From: JBHGAV01 sp041946685
Lineage (GTDB): Bacteria > Acidobacteriota > Terriglobia > Bryobacterales > Bryobacteraceae
Direction: 5' to 3'
DNA: 64,000 bases
NCBI GenBank assembly: GCA_041946685.1
Contig: JBHGAV010000018.1
Location: 1-64,000 of the forward strand
The notes beneath the pieces were generated by a model. That model saw only the letters and a list, made by a program, of their open reading frames with translations. It had not been told where the DNA came from and made no database searches. Position numbers and translations under genes: made by a program. Below are positions 27,890 to 37,335 of this stretch, piece after piece. Positions within the stretch are counted from its first letter, which is position 1; each line of letters begins with the position of its first letter.

Positions 27890-29877
27890 TCAGAACCACT
27901 ATAGAGCCAGGCGGGGTAGCGGTTCTTGACGGGCCGCTTCTTCCGGCCCACGGCGTAAATGCCTTCGCCGCGCAGCTTGGTGGCCAGTTGGTAGCGTTCC
28001 AGCAGATGAACCACCCAGGCGAGACCGGGGTGGGGGGCCTCGCGGAACGCTCCGGTCTCAAGCAGGCTGACCTCGAAGCCCGCGTCTTCCAGGAGCAGGT
28101 GGATCTCCAGGGGCGTGTACTCGCGGTGATGCCTGGCGTCGGCGGGCTTGCCCTCTTCGGTGGGCCGCAGATAGACCGAGAACAATCCCGGGTGGTATCC
28201 GAGCAGCAGGGCCGAGAGCGCCCGCAAGCTGGCCAGGTTGGGCGTGGTAAGCACCAGGTGCCCGCCGGGCTTCAGAATGCGGTTGATCTCGGACATCATG
28301 TGCATCGGGTCCGAGGCCAGGTGCTCGATCAGCTCGCAACAGAGCACCGTGCTGAAGTGCTCGTCCGGATAGGGGAAGATGTCTTTCTCTGCGTCGAACA
28401 GATCCAGGTCGCACTCGAAGGTCTTCCCGTCGGCGGCCTGGACCGTCTTGTGCTCCACCTCGCCTAACGGCCCGAGGTAACACCCGCGCACCTCGGGGTA
28501 TCCGAGCCGGTAATGCAATTCCGGGGTCATCTGAAAGTACGCGCCCATTTCCAGGATCCGGTCTCCCGGCCCTCCCGGTGGAATGATCGAGAGCGTCTTT
28601 TCGATCCGCGTCAGGTGCGTGTCCACATAGGCGCGGGCTTCGGTGTCCTCCGGCGTCCAGCGCAGCAACTGTTCGGTGTCGGGGAGGGCGGCCGGTGCCG
28701 CAGCCTCGACGGGGGGAGCCGCGGGAGCGTGAGCAGGAGCCGACAAGCGTTCCGCCTCCGGCTCCGCGCCCGCCAGGATCGCCCCGAGAAACTCAACGTA
28801 GCGCCTCGCGACCAGGGGCCAATTGCACTCTCTCTCCACCCACAGCCGGGCGCGCTCTCCCATGGCGCGCGCCAGGCTGGGACGGGAGACCAGCAGGTTC
28901 AGGTACTCGAAGATCACCTCCTCTTCGGTCGGATCAACGGGCACCTTCAGGCAGACATCTTCTGGCAGCTCCCGGAAGGAGCCCACGTCGCTCACCAGGG
29001 TGGGCCTGCCGAGCCCTAGCGCCCGAAGCAGGCTCCCCGAAGTCTCCCCCGCCGTCGGATAGCGCAGGTTGAGGATGATATCGCACGCGGCAAGGTAGCC
29101 TTCGAAGTCCTCTATGGAGAGGAAGCCCAGCACGCGCACACTCGCCCCGAGGTCCAGTTGCCGGATCAGGCTCGCCAGGGGCAAGTCCGGGTGCGGTTCC
29201 CCCGCAAGGATCATCTTCACCCGGGGCTCCAGACGCACCAGCCGCTTGAACGCCCGCAAGGATTCCGCAATGCGCTTATAGGGCTTCAGGAAACCGAAGA
29301 TCCCGACAAGCGGCGCCATCTCGTCCAGGCCCAATCTGTGCCGGAACGCCGCCCGGTCCACCCGCGGAATCCATGCGCCGTGCGGGATGACCGCAATAGG
29401 GCCGCGGAACCCGGCGCCGCGAACCTGATCGGCCACATGGCGGCTGTGGACGATGAACGCCCGGCTGCGCTCCAGGAGGCGGCGCAGCATGGGAACGCCC
29501 TCGTAATCCGGCCCCACCTCCAAGGCCCGCACCCTTTTGGCGTACGCGAGAGCCTGGGGGCCGCCGTCATACTCCACTTCCCGGAGATAGCCTTCCCAGT
29601 CGCCTCGCCGGATAGTCAGCTCGGCGATGAGATGGTGCAAATTCGCCTCGTGCAGGACCACAACCCCCGGGTGCTTCAGAGCCAGCTCGTAAGCGAGGCT
29701 GTGATACGGGTTGTTGCCGATCTGGTAGACGGCAAGGTCGCAGGCGGCAAGGTCGAAGCCGGGCTCGGTGACCACGGTAACCTCGGCCAGATCCCGCAGC
29801 GGAGGAAGCAGGGCCTCGGCATAGTCGGCGATGCCGCTCTTGGAGGGCGGCAGGGGGGTAACAAAGGCCAGGCGCAT
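27886..29877 (-). CDS. GT4 glycosyltransferase fused to SAM-dependent methyltransferase
   Basis: This 663-residue cytoplasmic protein has two enzymes. Residues 1-375 are a GT-B fold transferase: FVTPLPPSKSGIADYAE at the N-terminus, IPHGAWIPR, LVGIFGFLKPYKR, and a donor-site region GETSGSLLRALGLGRP. An Ala/Pro-rich linker spans about 385-410. Residues 410-655 are a class I methyltransferase (ILEMGAYFQM, ELIEHLASDP, RILKPGGHLVLTTPN) whose glycine motif is degenerate. Adding a sugar and methylating it is a common way to cap a growing polysaccharide; that role is inferred. It lies in one operon with the export permease. Confidence 0.82.
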   Translation of the reverse strand: MRLAFVTPLPPSKSGIADYAEALLPPLRDLAEVTVVTEPGFDLAACDLAVYQIGNNPYHSLAYELALKHPGVVVLHEANLHHLIAELTIRRGDWEGYLREVEYDGGPQALAYAKRVRALEVGPDYEGVPMLRRLLERSRAFIVHSRHVADQVRGAGFRGPIAVIPHGAWIPRVDRAAFRHRLGLDEMAPLVGIFGFLKPYKRIAESLRAFKRLVRLEPRVKMILAGEPHPDLPLASLIRQLDLGASVRVLGFLSIEDFEGYLAACDIILNLRYPTAGETSGSLLRALGLGRPTLVSDVGSFRELPEDVCLKVPVDPTEEEVIFEYLNLLVSRPSLARAMGERARLWVERECNWPLVARRYVEFLGAILAGAEPEAERLSAPAHAPAAPPVEAAAPAALPDTEQLLRWTPEDTEARAYVDTHLTRIEKTLSIIPPGGPGDRILEMGAYFQMTPELHYRLGYPEVRGCYLGPLGEVEHKTVQAADGKTFECDLDLFDAEKDIFPYPDEHFSTVLCCELIEHLASDPMHMMSEINRILKPGGHLVLTTPNLASLRALSALLLGYHPGLFSVYLRPTEEGKPADARHHREYTPLEIHLLLEDAGFEVSLLETGAFREAPHPGLAWVVHLLERYQLATKLRGEGIYAVGRKKRPVKNRYPAWLYSGSE

Positions 29878-29879
29878 GG

Positions 29880-30596
29880 TCAGGGATTCAATTCCATCGA
29901 GAAAGCGCCCAGCGGAAGCGGCACTCGAATTAACACGGGGCGTCTGGCGCGATCCTGCGCGAAGTAGACCTCGAAAGAGACGTTCGTCGATGGGCCTTTC
30001 AGCAAGGCGGTAATCCGGTCTGCTTCGACTTGCTCCTCGCCCACGCGCAACTTCTGGCGTCCCGCGAGCTCGAAGCTGATCTGATAGGGACCGCCGAAGA
30101 AGATGGTCTGAGCCTGGGGAAGCCTCCCCTCGGCCAGTTCGCGCCTGACGAAGTACAGAAACGCCAGGGCGTCCTTGGCGCAGGAGGGCGTCGTCATCTG
30201 TGACTTCCCCCCTCCGGCGGGAACCACCGTCTGCCGCGTGGCGGTCGACGCCGAGGCATCGAAGGTCGTCACTTCCTTCCCGCTCCGCTTCCCATGGGTG
30301 ATGTCCCTCTCAAACTCCACAGAGCAAAGCTCGGCCGTCGCCGAGGACCGCAGGCGATCGGCCACCGCGAAGCCGGGAACGGCTGCCTCCAGCGTGAAGC
30401 GAAACTCCCATCGCGCCGGTGAGTCCTCTCGCGGCGCGCGCCCTGCCGCCCGGAGTTCAGCTTCTCCGAGACTCAAGCCGCTCGGCCAGTTGACCGTGTA
30501 GGTGAGCGCCTCCGAATCGGGCCAGGGAGCGGTCTGCGCGGATGCGGGGACTTGCAACACCAGGATGGCGCCGAGCGCCGGGACAAGGTGCCTCAT
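29880..30596 (-). CDS. DUF3108 exported protein
   Basis: A 238-residue protein has a signal peptide ending at PASAQ and matches DUF3108. The N-terminal strand has a YTVNWPSGLSLGEAEL pattern, and a core strand pair includes SFEVYFAQD and PVLIRVPLPLG. The function of the family is unknown; members are periplasmic beta-barrel-like lipocalin-style proteins found near cell-envelope genes. Its ATG overlaps the upstream glycosyltransferase stop, and the next gene starts after two bases, so it belongs to the polysaccharide operon. Confidence 0.75.
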   Translation of the reverse strand: MRHLVPALGAILVLQVPASAQTAPWPDSEALTYTVNWPSGLSLGEAELRAAGRAPREDSPARWEFRFTLEAAVPGFAVADRLRSSATAELCSVEFERDITHGKRSGKEVTTFDASASTATRQTVVPAGGGKSQMTTPSCAKDALAFLYFVRRELAEGRLPQAQTIFFGGPYQISFELAGRQKLRVGEEQVEADRITALLKGPSTNVSFEVYFAQDRARRPVLIRVPLPLGAFSMELNP

Positions 30597-31741
30597 GACC
30601 TGCCAACCGGGACGACGATTCTGGAGCGAGTCTCATGCCGGCCCGCCACCTGGTGGTAGACCTGGAGCGTTTTCTCCGCTGTGTCCCTCCAACTGAACCG
30701 GGCGGCCCTGCCCATGCCGAGCTTCTCCATCCGGGCCCTCAACTCGGGGTCGAGGAGCAGGTCCGCCATGGCACGCGCCATCTCATCTTCCGAGCCCGGA
30801 TCGAAAAAGATAGCGGCCGCGTCGGCCACCTCCGGCAGGGCGGACGTGCGGGAGCAGGCCACGGCCCGGCCGCACGCCATCGCCTCCAGGACCGGCAGCC
30901 CGAAGCCTTCGTAAAAGGACGGGAACACGAACACGTCGCAGGCGCCGTAAAGCACCAGCAGATCTTGATCGGGGACGAAGCCGGTAAACCGCACCCGGTC
31001 CGCCACCCCGCACTCACTGGCTGCCTGGCGGACCTGGGGCGAGAACCAGGTGTCCTTGCCGGCGATGACCAGATCGTGCGGCAGTTGCGGATGCTCGCCG
31101 ACCATGCGGGCAAACGCCCGGATCAGTCCGATCTGATTCTTGCGGGGCTGCAAGTCGCCCACGGTGAGCAGGAAGGGCCCCGAAACCGCAAACCGGAGGC
31201 TGACCTGATGGGCGGCCGAAGACCGATCAACGGGCCTGAAGATCGAGGAAGCGGCGTTCGGGACCACGGTGATCGCGCCCGGATCCAGACCATAAGCGCG
31301 CGCGATGCAGTCCCTGGAGAACTCGCTGCCCGTAATGATCCTGGCGGCTGCGTGCACGGTGCGGCGCACCGTCAGCCGCAATTGCTGCCTCCGCAAGTAC
31401 TGGAAGTACTCGGGATGCTCAAGGAAGCTCACGTCGTGCACGCTGACCACAACCGGCACGGGACAGCCGAGAGGCGCGGTGTATTGCACGTGAACCAGAT
31501 CCGGCCGGTCATGCCGCAGGCTGCGGGAAAGGTCGTATCCCAGCCTTACATAAGGATTTCGCGCCACGGTCCGGCGGAGGATCCTTGGCGGGACCCAGCC
31601 GTCCGCATCGCCCCCCGACAGGTAGGCGATCAGTTGGGCGTCTTCTTCCAGAGACGCCAGCCCGGCGAGGAGGTTCCGGACGTAGACTTCGTTCCCCGTC
31701 AGCTTGCAGCCAATCGCATGAGCATCAACCGCGAATCGCAT
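30593..31741 (-). CDS. GT4-family glycosyltransferase
   Basis: This 382-residue GT-B glycosyltransferase resembles mannosyl- and rhamnosyl-transferases of O-antigen loci. The N-terminus is FAVDAHAIGCKLTGNEVYVRNL. The retaining-GT donor site is clear as EGFGLPVLEAMACGR, and LTVGDLQPRKNQIGLI opens the second domain. AGGAG lies four bases before the ATG, and TATACT just upstream could be a -10 box. It is the first gene of the surface-glycan group. The sugar cannot be inferred. Confidence 0.88.
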   Translation of the reverse strand: MRFAVDAHAIGCKLTGNEVYVRNLLAGLASLEEDAQLIAYLSGGDADGWVPPRILRRTVARNPYVRLGYDLSRSLRHDRPDLVHVQYTAPLGCPVPVVVSVHDVSFLEHPEYFQYLRRQQLRLTVRRTVHAAARIITGSEFSRDCIARAYGLDPGAITVVPNAASSIFRPVDRSSAAHQVSLRFAVSGPFLLTVGDLQPRKNQIGLIRAFARMVGEHPQLPHDLVIAGKDTWFSPQVRQAASECGVADRVRFTGFVPDQDLLVLYGACDVFVFPSFYEGFGLPVLEAMACGRAVACSRTSALPEVADAAAIFFDPGSEDEMARAMADLLLDPELRARMEKLGMGRAARFSWRDTAEKTLQVYHQVAGRHETRSRIVVPVGRS

Positions 31742-31828
31742 CCGACTCCTATTAGTATAGTGGCAACCCGAATTACGAATGAGTGAATTCCGCCGGGCTT
31801 CTCGTTATGGAATTTGCTCCTTCATGCT

Positions 31829-31844
31829 ATGATGGTGCCATCAT
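31829..31844. promoter_or_regulatory. Perfect inverted repeat over antitoxin start codon
   Basis: ATGATGG (31829-31835) and CCATCAT (31838-31844) are perfect 7-base arms around TG. The right arm overlaps the antitoxin ATG at 31843. Ribbon-helix-helix antitoxins repress their own promoters at such dyads, so this is a likely operator. Confidence 0.5.
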
Positions 31845-32115
31845 GATGTCACGGACGCAGATCACGCTCCCCGCCGAGCAGCGGCGTCTCGCCCGTCAAC
31901 GCGCCAGCGATCTGGGCGTGTCGCTGGCCGAGTACGTTCGGCGCCTCCTGGCGCGCGATCTCGCCTCCCCTGGCCGGGCATCCAGCCCGGACGCCGTCTT
32001 CGACCTCGGCAGTTCGGGGGGTTCTGACGTCGCGAGGAACAAGGACAGCATGATTGCCGGGGCCTTTGCTTCCGTCCGCCGGACTGGCAGCCGCCGCCGG
32101 CGTTCGCGGCCATGA
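31843..32115 (+). CDS. Ribbon-helix-helix-type antitoxin (VapB-like)
   Basis: A 90-residue protein starts with a ribbon-helix-helix pattern: the strand SRTQITLPAEQRR and the helix LGVSLAEYVRRLLARD. The remainder is flexible and basic, as in antitoxins that wrap around a toxin. Two ATGs (31843, 31846) are possible. An upstream extension is open but unlikely, because it runs through the inverted repeat. Its TGA overlaps the toxin ATG. It should neutralise the adjacent PIN toxin and repress the module. Confidence 0.8.
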   Translation: MMSRTQITLPAEQRRLARQRASDLGVSLAEYVRRLLARDLASPGRASSPDAVFDLGSSGGSDVARNKDSMIAGAFASVRRTGSRRRRSRP

Positions 32116-32525
32116 GCCTGTTCGTTGACACCTCCGTGTGGTACGCCGCGGCGGATTCCTCCGATGCCAACAACCCGATTGCGAAATCCATCCTGTCGGC
32201 GGGGGAGCCGCTGGTGACCTCGGACCATGTTCTGGTCGAAACCTGGACTCTGCTCCGGCACCGGATCAACCGCCGCGCCGCCGAACGGTTCTGGGAAGGC
32301 TTGCGCAACGGAGTGGCGGCCGTGGAACCGGTCGGCATGGCGGATCTGGAGGCCGCCTGGCAGATCGGCGTGTCCTACCGCGACCAGGATTTCTCCATCG
32401 TGGACTGCACCAGTTTCGCCCTCATGTGCCGGCTGGGCATTGAACGCGCAGCCTCCTTCGACAACGACTTCGCGGTCTTCCGCTTCGGCCACAACCGCCG
32501 CCGCGCCTTCACCATCGTCCGCTGA
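32112..32525 (+). CDS. PIN-domain ribonuclease toxin (VapC-like)
   Basis: A 137-residue PIN-domain protein carries the expected acidic metal ligands: Asp6 in FVDTSVWY, Glu43 in LVETWTL, Asp98 in SIVDCTSF, and Asp117/Asp119 in SFDNDFAVF. VapC toxins cleave tRNA or rRNA and stop translation until the antitoxin is replaced. It overlaps the antitoxin gene by four bases. The following 282 bases to pheS hold no recognisable gene. Confidence 0.88.
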   Translation: MSLFVDTSVWYAAADSSDANNPIAKSILSAGEPLVTSDHVLVETWTLLRHRINRRAAERFWEGLRNGVAAVEPVGMADLEAAWQIGVSYRDQDFSIVDCTSFALMCRLGIERAASFDNDFAVFRFGHNRRRAFTIVR

Positions 32526-32807
32526 GTCCTCGGATAGGACTCCTGTTCCGTCCAACCTGGGTGGGGCAGACGATCGTCTTGTGTCGTCTGCCTCCGCCCG
32601 TGCACTGGACCAAGGCCGCTGTTCCTCACTACCCGCCAGCCTGGCAGGCGCAGTTGTCGTCCGCTTGCCACGCACCGCCGCCAGTCCACCGACACCGCGC
32701 CTCCCAATCACCAAATCACGAAAGCACTCAATCGCAAGATCATCCAATCACCATATCCCCGGTCCTCCTGCTGGATCGGGCTGCTAGAATGGGTTCTTCC
32801 CTTGTCT

Positions 32808-33830
<1,023 letters not shown>

Positions 33831-33843
33831 AGGTGCACCCGGC

Positions 33844-35856
33844 GTGAAGTTCTCCTTCAACTGGATTAGCGAATTCGTCGAAGGCCCCCGGCTCGCCCCC
33901 GCCGAGCTCGGCCGCCTCATCACCATGCAGACCGCCGAGTGCGAAGGCGTCGAAGCCGCCGGCGACGACAGCATTATCGAGATCGACAACAAGTCGCTTA
34001 CCCACCGGCCCGATCTGTGGGGGCACTTCGGCATGGCCCGCGAGGTGGCCGCCATCACCGGAGGCCGCCTCTGGGATCCGGTGCGGCTGGAACTGCTGCC
34101 CGAGGGCGCACCCGCCATCGAGGTCGCCATCGAGGATCTGGACCTGTGCCCGCGCTACAGCGCCCTCACCTTCGAGGAAGTCACCGTCGGGCCGTCCCCC
34201 TCCTGGCTCCAGGACCGCCTCACGGCCATCGGGCTGAATCCGATCAACAACATCGTGGACGTGACCAATTACGTCATGGCCGAGATCGCGCAGCCCATGC
34301 ACGCCTTCGACCGGGACCTGCTGCGGGGCAACTTCATTTTCGTCCGCCGCGCCCGCGCCGGAGAGCGTCTCGTCGCCCTGAACGAAGAGGAGTACCATCT
34401 GGATCCGCAGGACCTGGTGATTGCCGACCAGCGCGGCCCCATCGCCATCGCCGGCGTGATCGGCGGCCTTGATACGGGCATTCACGAGGGCACGCGCCGT
34501 CTGGTGCTCGAGAGCGCCAACTTCCTGGCTTCCTCCGTGCGCAAGACCTCCGCGCGGCAGAAGCTGCGCACGGACGCTTCGATCCGCTTCGAAAAATCGC
34601 AGGACCCGCACAACACGGTTCGGGGCCTGGCCCGGGCGCTGGAATTGCTGGAACAGGTCTCGCCGGGAATCCGCCTGGTGGGTGGAGTGGCCGACGCCAG
34701 GCGGGAGCTCGTGCCGCCCCCGCCGATCACCCTTCCCATGGACTGGCTGGTGCGCAAGCTGGGCCGCCCGGTCGAGATATCCGAGGTGGTCCGCATCCTG
34801 GAGAGCCTCTCGTTCGGCGTCCATGAGGCCGGTCCCGGCGTGCTGTCGGTCACCGTGCCGAGCTGGCGCGCCACTCGCGACATTTCGATTAAGGACGACC
34901 TGGTGGAAGAGGTAGGCCGCATGATCGGCTACGGCTCCATCCCGATCCAGCCCCCCGCCCTGCCCGTTGTCCCGCCCCACCCGAACGAGGAGCGCCTGTT
35001 CCACCGCGAGGTGCGCGCCGCGCTCATCGAGCTTGGATTCACCGAGGTGTACAACCACTCCTTCGTCAACGAGGAGGAGGTGCGGGCGCTCGGTTTCGAT
35101 CCCGCCGATCACGTCAAGGTATCCAACCCGATCTCCTCGGACCAGGGGCTGCTCAGAACCAGCCTCCTCGCCGGCATCCGCCGCAACATCCTGGAGAACT
35201 CCAAGCACTTCGAGCGGTTCCGCTTCTTCGAGATCGGCCGAGAAATCCATGCGCGGCCCGAGGGCCTCCCTCAAGAAAACACGCATCTGGCCGTGGTGGT
35301 GTCGGCCCGCGATGACGGGCGCGCCGGCCTGATGGAGCTCAAACGCGTCGCCGGGCATCTCATGCCCGGCTGCGAGATGGTCTCTGCCCAGCCGCGCTCG
35401 TGCGAGCATCCGGTCCGTGTCGCCGAGGTGCGCTGGAAGGAGAAGGCGATGGGCCGGCTGTTCGAGCTGCATCCGTCGCTGGTCGAAACCGGCCGCGCCG
35501 CCGTGCTTGACCTCGACCTGGCCTTGCTCCAGGCGTTATCTTCGGCCCAGGAGCGGCGCTATGTCCCCATCCGCCGCTACCCGTCGAGCGCCTTCGACCT
35601 CTCGGTGGTGACGACTCCGCGCGAGCTGGTTGGCGTCGTTCAGAAGAAACTCAGCGCCTGCGGCGGCTCCGATCTGGTCTCGATCGAGTTCCTGCGCGAG
35701 TACTCAGGCCCGCCGCTGCCGGAGGGCGCCAAGAGCGTCTCTTTCCGCCTCACCGTGGCCGCCGACGATCGCACGCTCTCTAGCAACGAGGTGAGCGCCA
35801 TCCGCGCCCGCATCATCGACGCCATGCGCAACGAGGGCTATGATCTGAGGGTCTAG
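33844..35856 (+). CDS. pheT: Phenylalanyl-tRNA synthetase beta subunit, short form
   Basis: The 670-residue beta subunit is about 120 residues shorter than usual. After MKFSFNWISEFV and the first 40 residues, the sequence goes directly to DNKSLTHRPDLWGHFGMAREV. The B2 tRNA-binding OB-fold normally inserted there is therefore missing. The B3/B4 core, the B5 region and the C-terminal FDX-ACB anticodon-binding domain (RYPSSAFDLSVV) are present. The GTG start at 33844 is 13 bases after pheS. No frameshift is visible, so the deletion is within an intact frame and the protein should still pair with PheS. Confidence 0.9.
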   Translation: MKFSFNWISEFVEGPRLAPAELGRLITMQTAECEGVEAAGDDSIIEIDNKSLTHRPDLWGHFGMAREVAAITGGRLWDPVRLELLPEGAPAIEVAIEDLDLCPRYSALTFEEVTVGPSPSWLQDRLTAIGLNPINNIVDVTNYVMAEIAQPMHAFDRDLLRGNFIFVRRARAGERLVALNEEEYHLDPQDLVIADQRGPIAIAGVIGGLDTGIHEGTRRLVLESANFLASSVRKTSARQKLRTDASIRFEKSQDPHNTVRGLARALELLEQVSPGIRLVGGVADARRELVPPPPITLPMDWLVRKLGRPVEISEVVRILESLSFGVHEAGPGVLSVTVPSWRATRDISIKDDLVEEVGRMIGYGSIPIQPPALPVVPPHPNEERLFHREVRAALIELGFTEVYNHSFVNEEEVRALGFDPADHVKVSNPISSDQGLLRTSLLAGIRRNILENSKHFERFRFFEIGREIHARPEGLPQENTHLAVVVSARDDGRAGLMELKRVAGHLMPGCEMVSAQPRSCEHPVRVAEVRWKEKAMGRLFELHPSLVETGRAAVLDLDLALLQALSSAQERRYVPIRRYPSSAFDLSVVTTPRELVGVVQKKLSACGGSDLVSIEFLREYSGPPLPEGAKSVSFRLTVAADDRTLSSNEVSAIRARIIDAMRNEGYDLRV

Positions 35857-35859
35857 AAC

Positions 35860-37335
35860 ATGAGCCGCTATCTGGCCGTTGATCTTGGCGCCGAGAGCGG
35901 GCGCGTCATACTGGGCACGCTCGACGGAGGCAAGCTGGGGCTGGAGGAGCTCCATCGCTTCCCGAACGTCCCGGTCCGTACCCCGGCGGGCCTCTACTGG
36001 GATACCCTCCGGTTGTTCGGAGACATCCAGCAAGGGCTCTCGGTTGCCGGACGCCAGCGCAAGCTGCGCCTGGATGGGATCGCCGTGGACACCTGGGGAG
36101 TCGATTTCGGCCTGACCGGGCGGGACGGCTCCCTCGTTGCCAGTCCCATGCATTACCGGGACGCGCGCAACGACGGCATGCTGGAGAAGACCTTCGCCGC
36201 CGTCCCGCGCGAGGAGATCTTCGCCCAGACCGGCATTCAGTTCATGCAGCTCAATACGCTGTGCCAGCTCTACGCTATGAAGCTGGCCGGCGCTCCCGCC
36301 CTGGACGTTGCCGACCGGCTGCTCATGATGCCCGACCTGTTCAACTACTGGCTGACGGGCGTGAAGTGCAACGAGCTGACCGATGCCTCGACCACGCAGT
36401 TCTACAACCCGGCCGACAAGCGCTGGGCCACCCAGTTGCTGTCGAAGTTCGGTCTCCCCACATCCATCCTCGGAGAGATCGTCTACCCCGGCACGCCCCT
36501 CGGTCCGCTGCTCCCGCACGTGGCTGAGGCGGCGGGTCTCGATGCCGTGCCGGTCTTCGCCACGGCCAGCCACGACACGGCCGCCGCGGTGGCCGCCGTT
36601 CCCGCCGAGGGTGACGACTGGTGCTACATCAGCTCCGGGACCTGGTCCTTGATGGGTCTGGAGCTGGCCGAGCCCGTGATCAACACGCGATCGCTGGAGC
36701 TGAACATGACCAATGAGGTCGGCTTCGGCGGCAGCATCCGCTTCTTGAAGAACATCGCGGGCCTGTGGCTGCTCCAGGAATGCCGCCGCGCCTGGGCGCT
36801 TGAAGGCTCCGACTACAGCTATGACCAATTGGCCGGCCTCGCGGCGAGCGCGACGCCGTTCAAGGCTGTGATTCACCCGGACGCCTTTCTTCACCCGGGC
36901 CAGATGCCGTCGCGGATCGCCGCCTATTGCCGGGCGAATGGCCAGGCACCGCCGGAGACGCCGGGAGAGTCCGCCCGGACCATCCTGGAGGGACTCGCCC
37001 TGCGTTACCGGCAGGTTCTGGAGGGGCAGGAATCCGTCGCGGGCCGCAGGATCAAGGTCATCCATATTGTGGGCGGCGGCTCCCGCAACCAGGTCCTGAA
37101 TCAGTTCGTGGCGGACGCCACGGGACGGCCCGTTGTAACTGGGCCGTCGGAGGCCACCGCCGCCGGCAACGTGCTGGTGCAGGCCATCGGTTCGGGGGAA
37201 CTGGCGGGTCTCCAGGAGGCCAGAGCCGTGCTCCGCAATTCGGTGGACCTGAAGCTGGTCGCCCCCGCCCCCGGCGGCGCCTGGGATGAGGCTTACGAGA
37301 AGTTCTGCCGGCTGCCGGCCCAATGGGACCAGTGA
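35860..37335 (+). CDS. rhaB: Rhamnulokinase
   Basis: A 491-residue FGGY-family sugar kinase phosphorylates L-rhamnulose. The N-terminal phosphate loop is VDLGAESGRVILG. The first-domain signature is DTWGVDFGL, the second-domain one SSGTWSLMG. A C-terminal VGGGSRNQVLNQFVADATG binds ATP, and this exact pattern is typical of RhaB rather than glycerol or xylulose kinases. It starts 3 bases after pheT and overlaps the next gene by 13. No other rhamnose catabolic gene is nearby. Confidence 0.88.
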   Translation: MSRYLAVDLGAESGRVILGTLDGGKLGLEELHRFPNVPVRTPAGLYWDTLRLFGDIQQGLSVAGRQRKLRLDGIAVDTWGVDFGLTGRDGSLVASPMHYRDARNDGMLEKTFAAVPREEIFAQTGIQFMQLNTLCQLYAMKLAGAPALDVADRLLMMPDLFNYWLTGVKCNELTDASTTQFYNPADKRWATQLLSKFGLPTSILGEIVYPGTPLGPLLPHVAEAAGLDAVPVFATASHDTAAAVAAVPAEGDDWCYISSGTWSLMGLELAEPVINTRSLELNMTNEVGFGGSIRFLKNIAGLWLLQECRRAWALEGSDYSYDQLAGLAASATPFKAVIHPDAFLHPGQMPSRIAAYCRANGQAPPETPGESARTILEGLALRYRQVLEGQESVAGRRIKVIHIVGGGSRNQVLNQFVADATGRPVVTGPSEATAAGNVLVQAIGSGELAGLQEARAVLRNSVDLKLVAPAPGGAWDEAYEKFCRLPAQWDQ

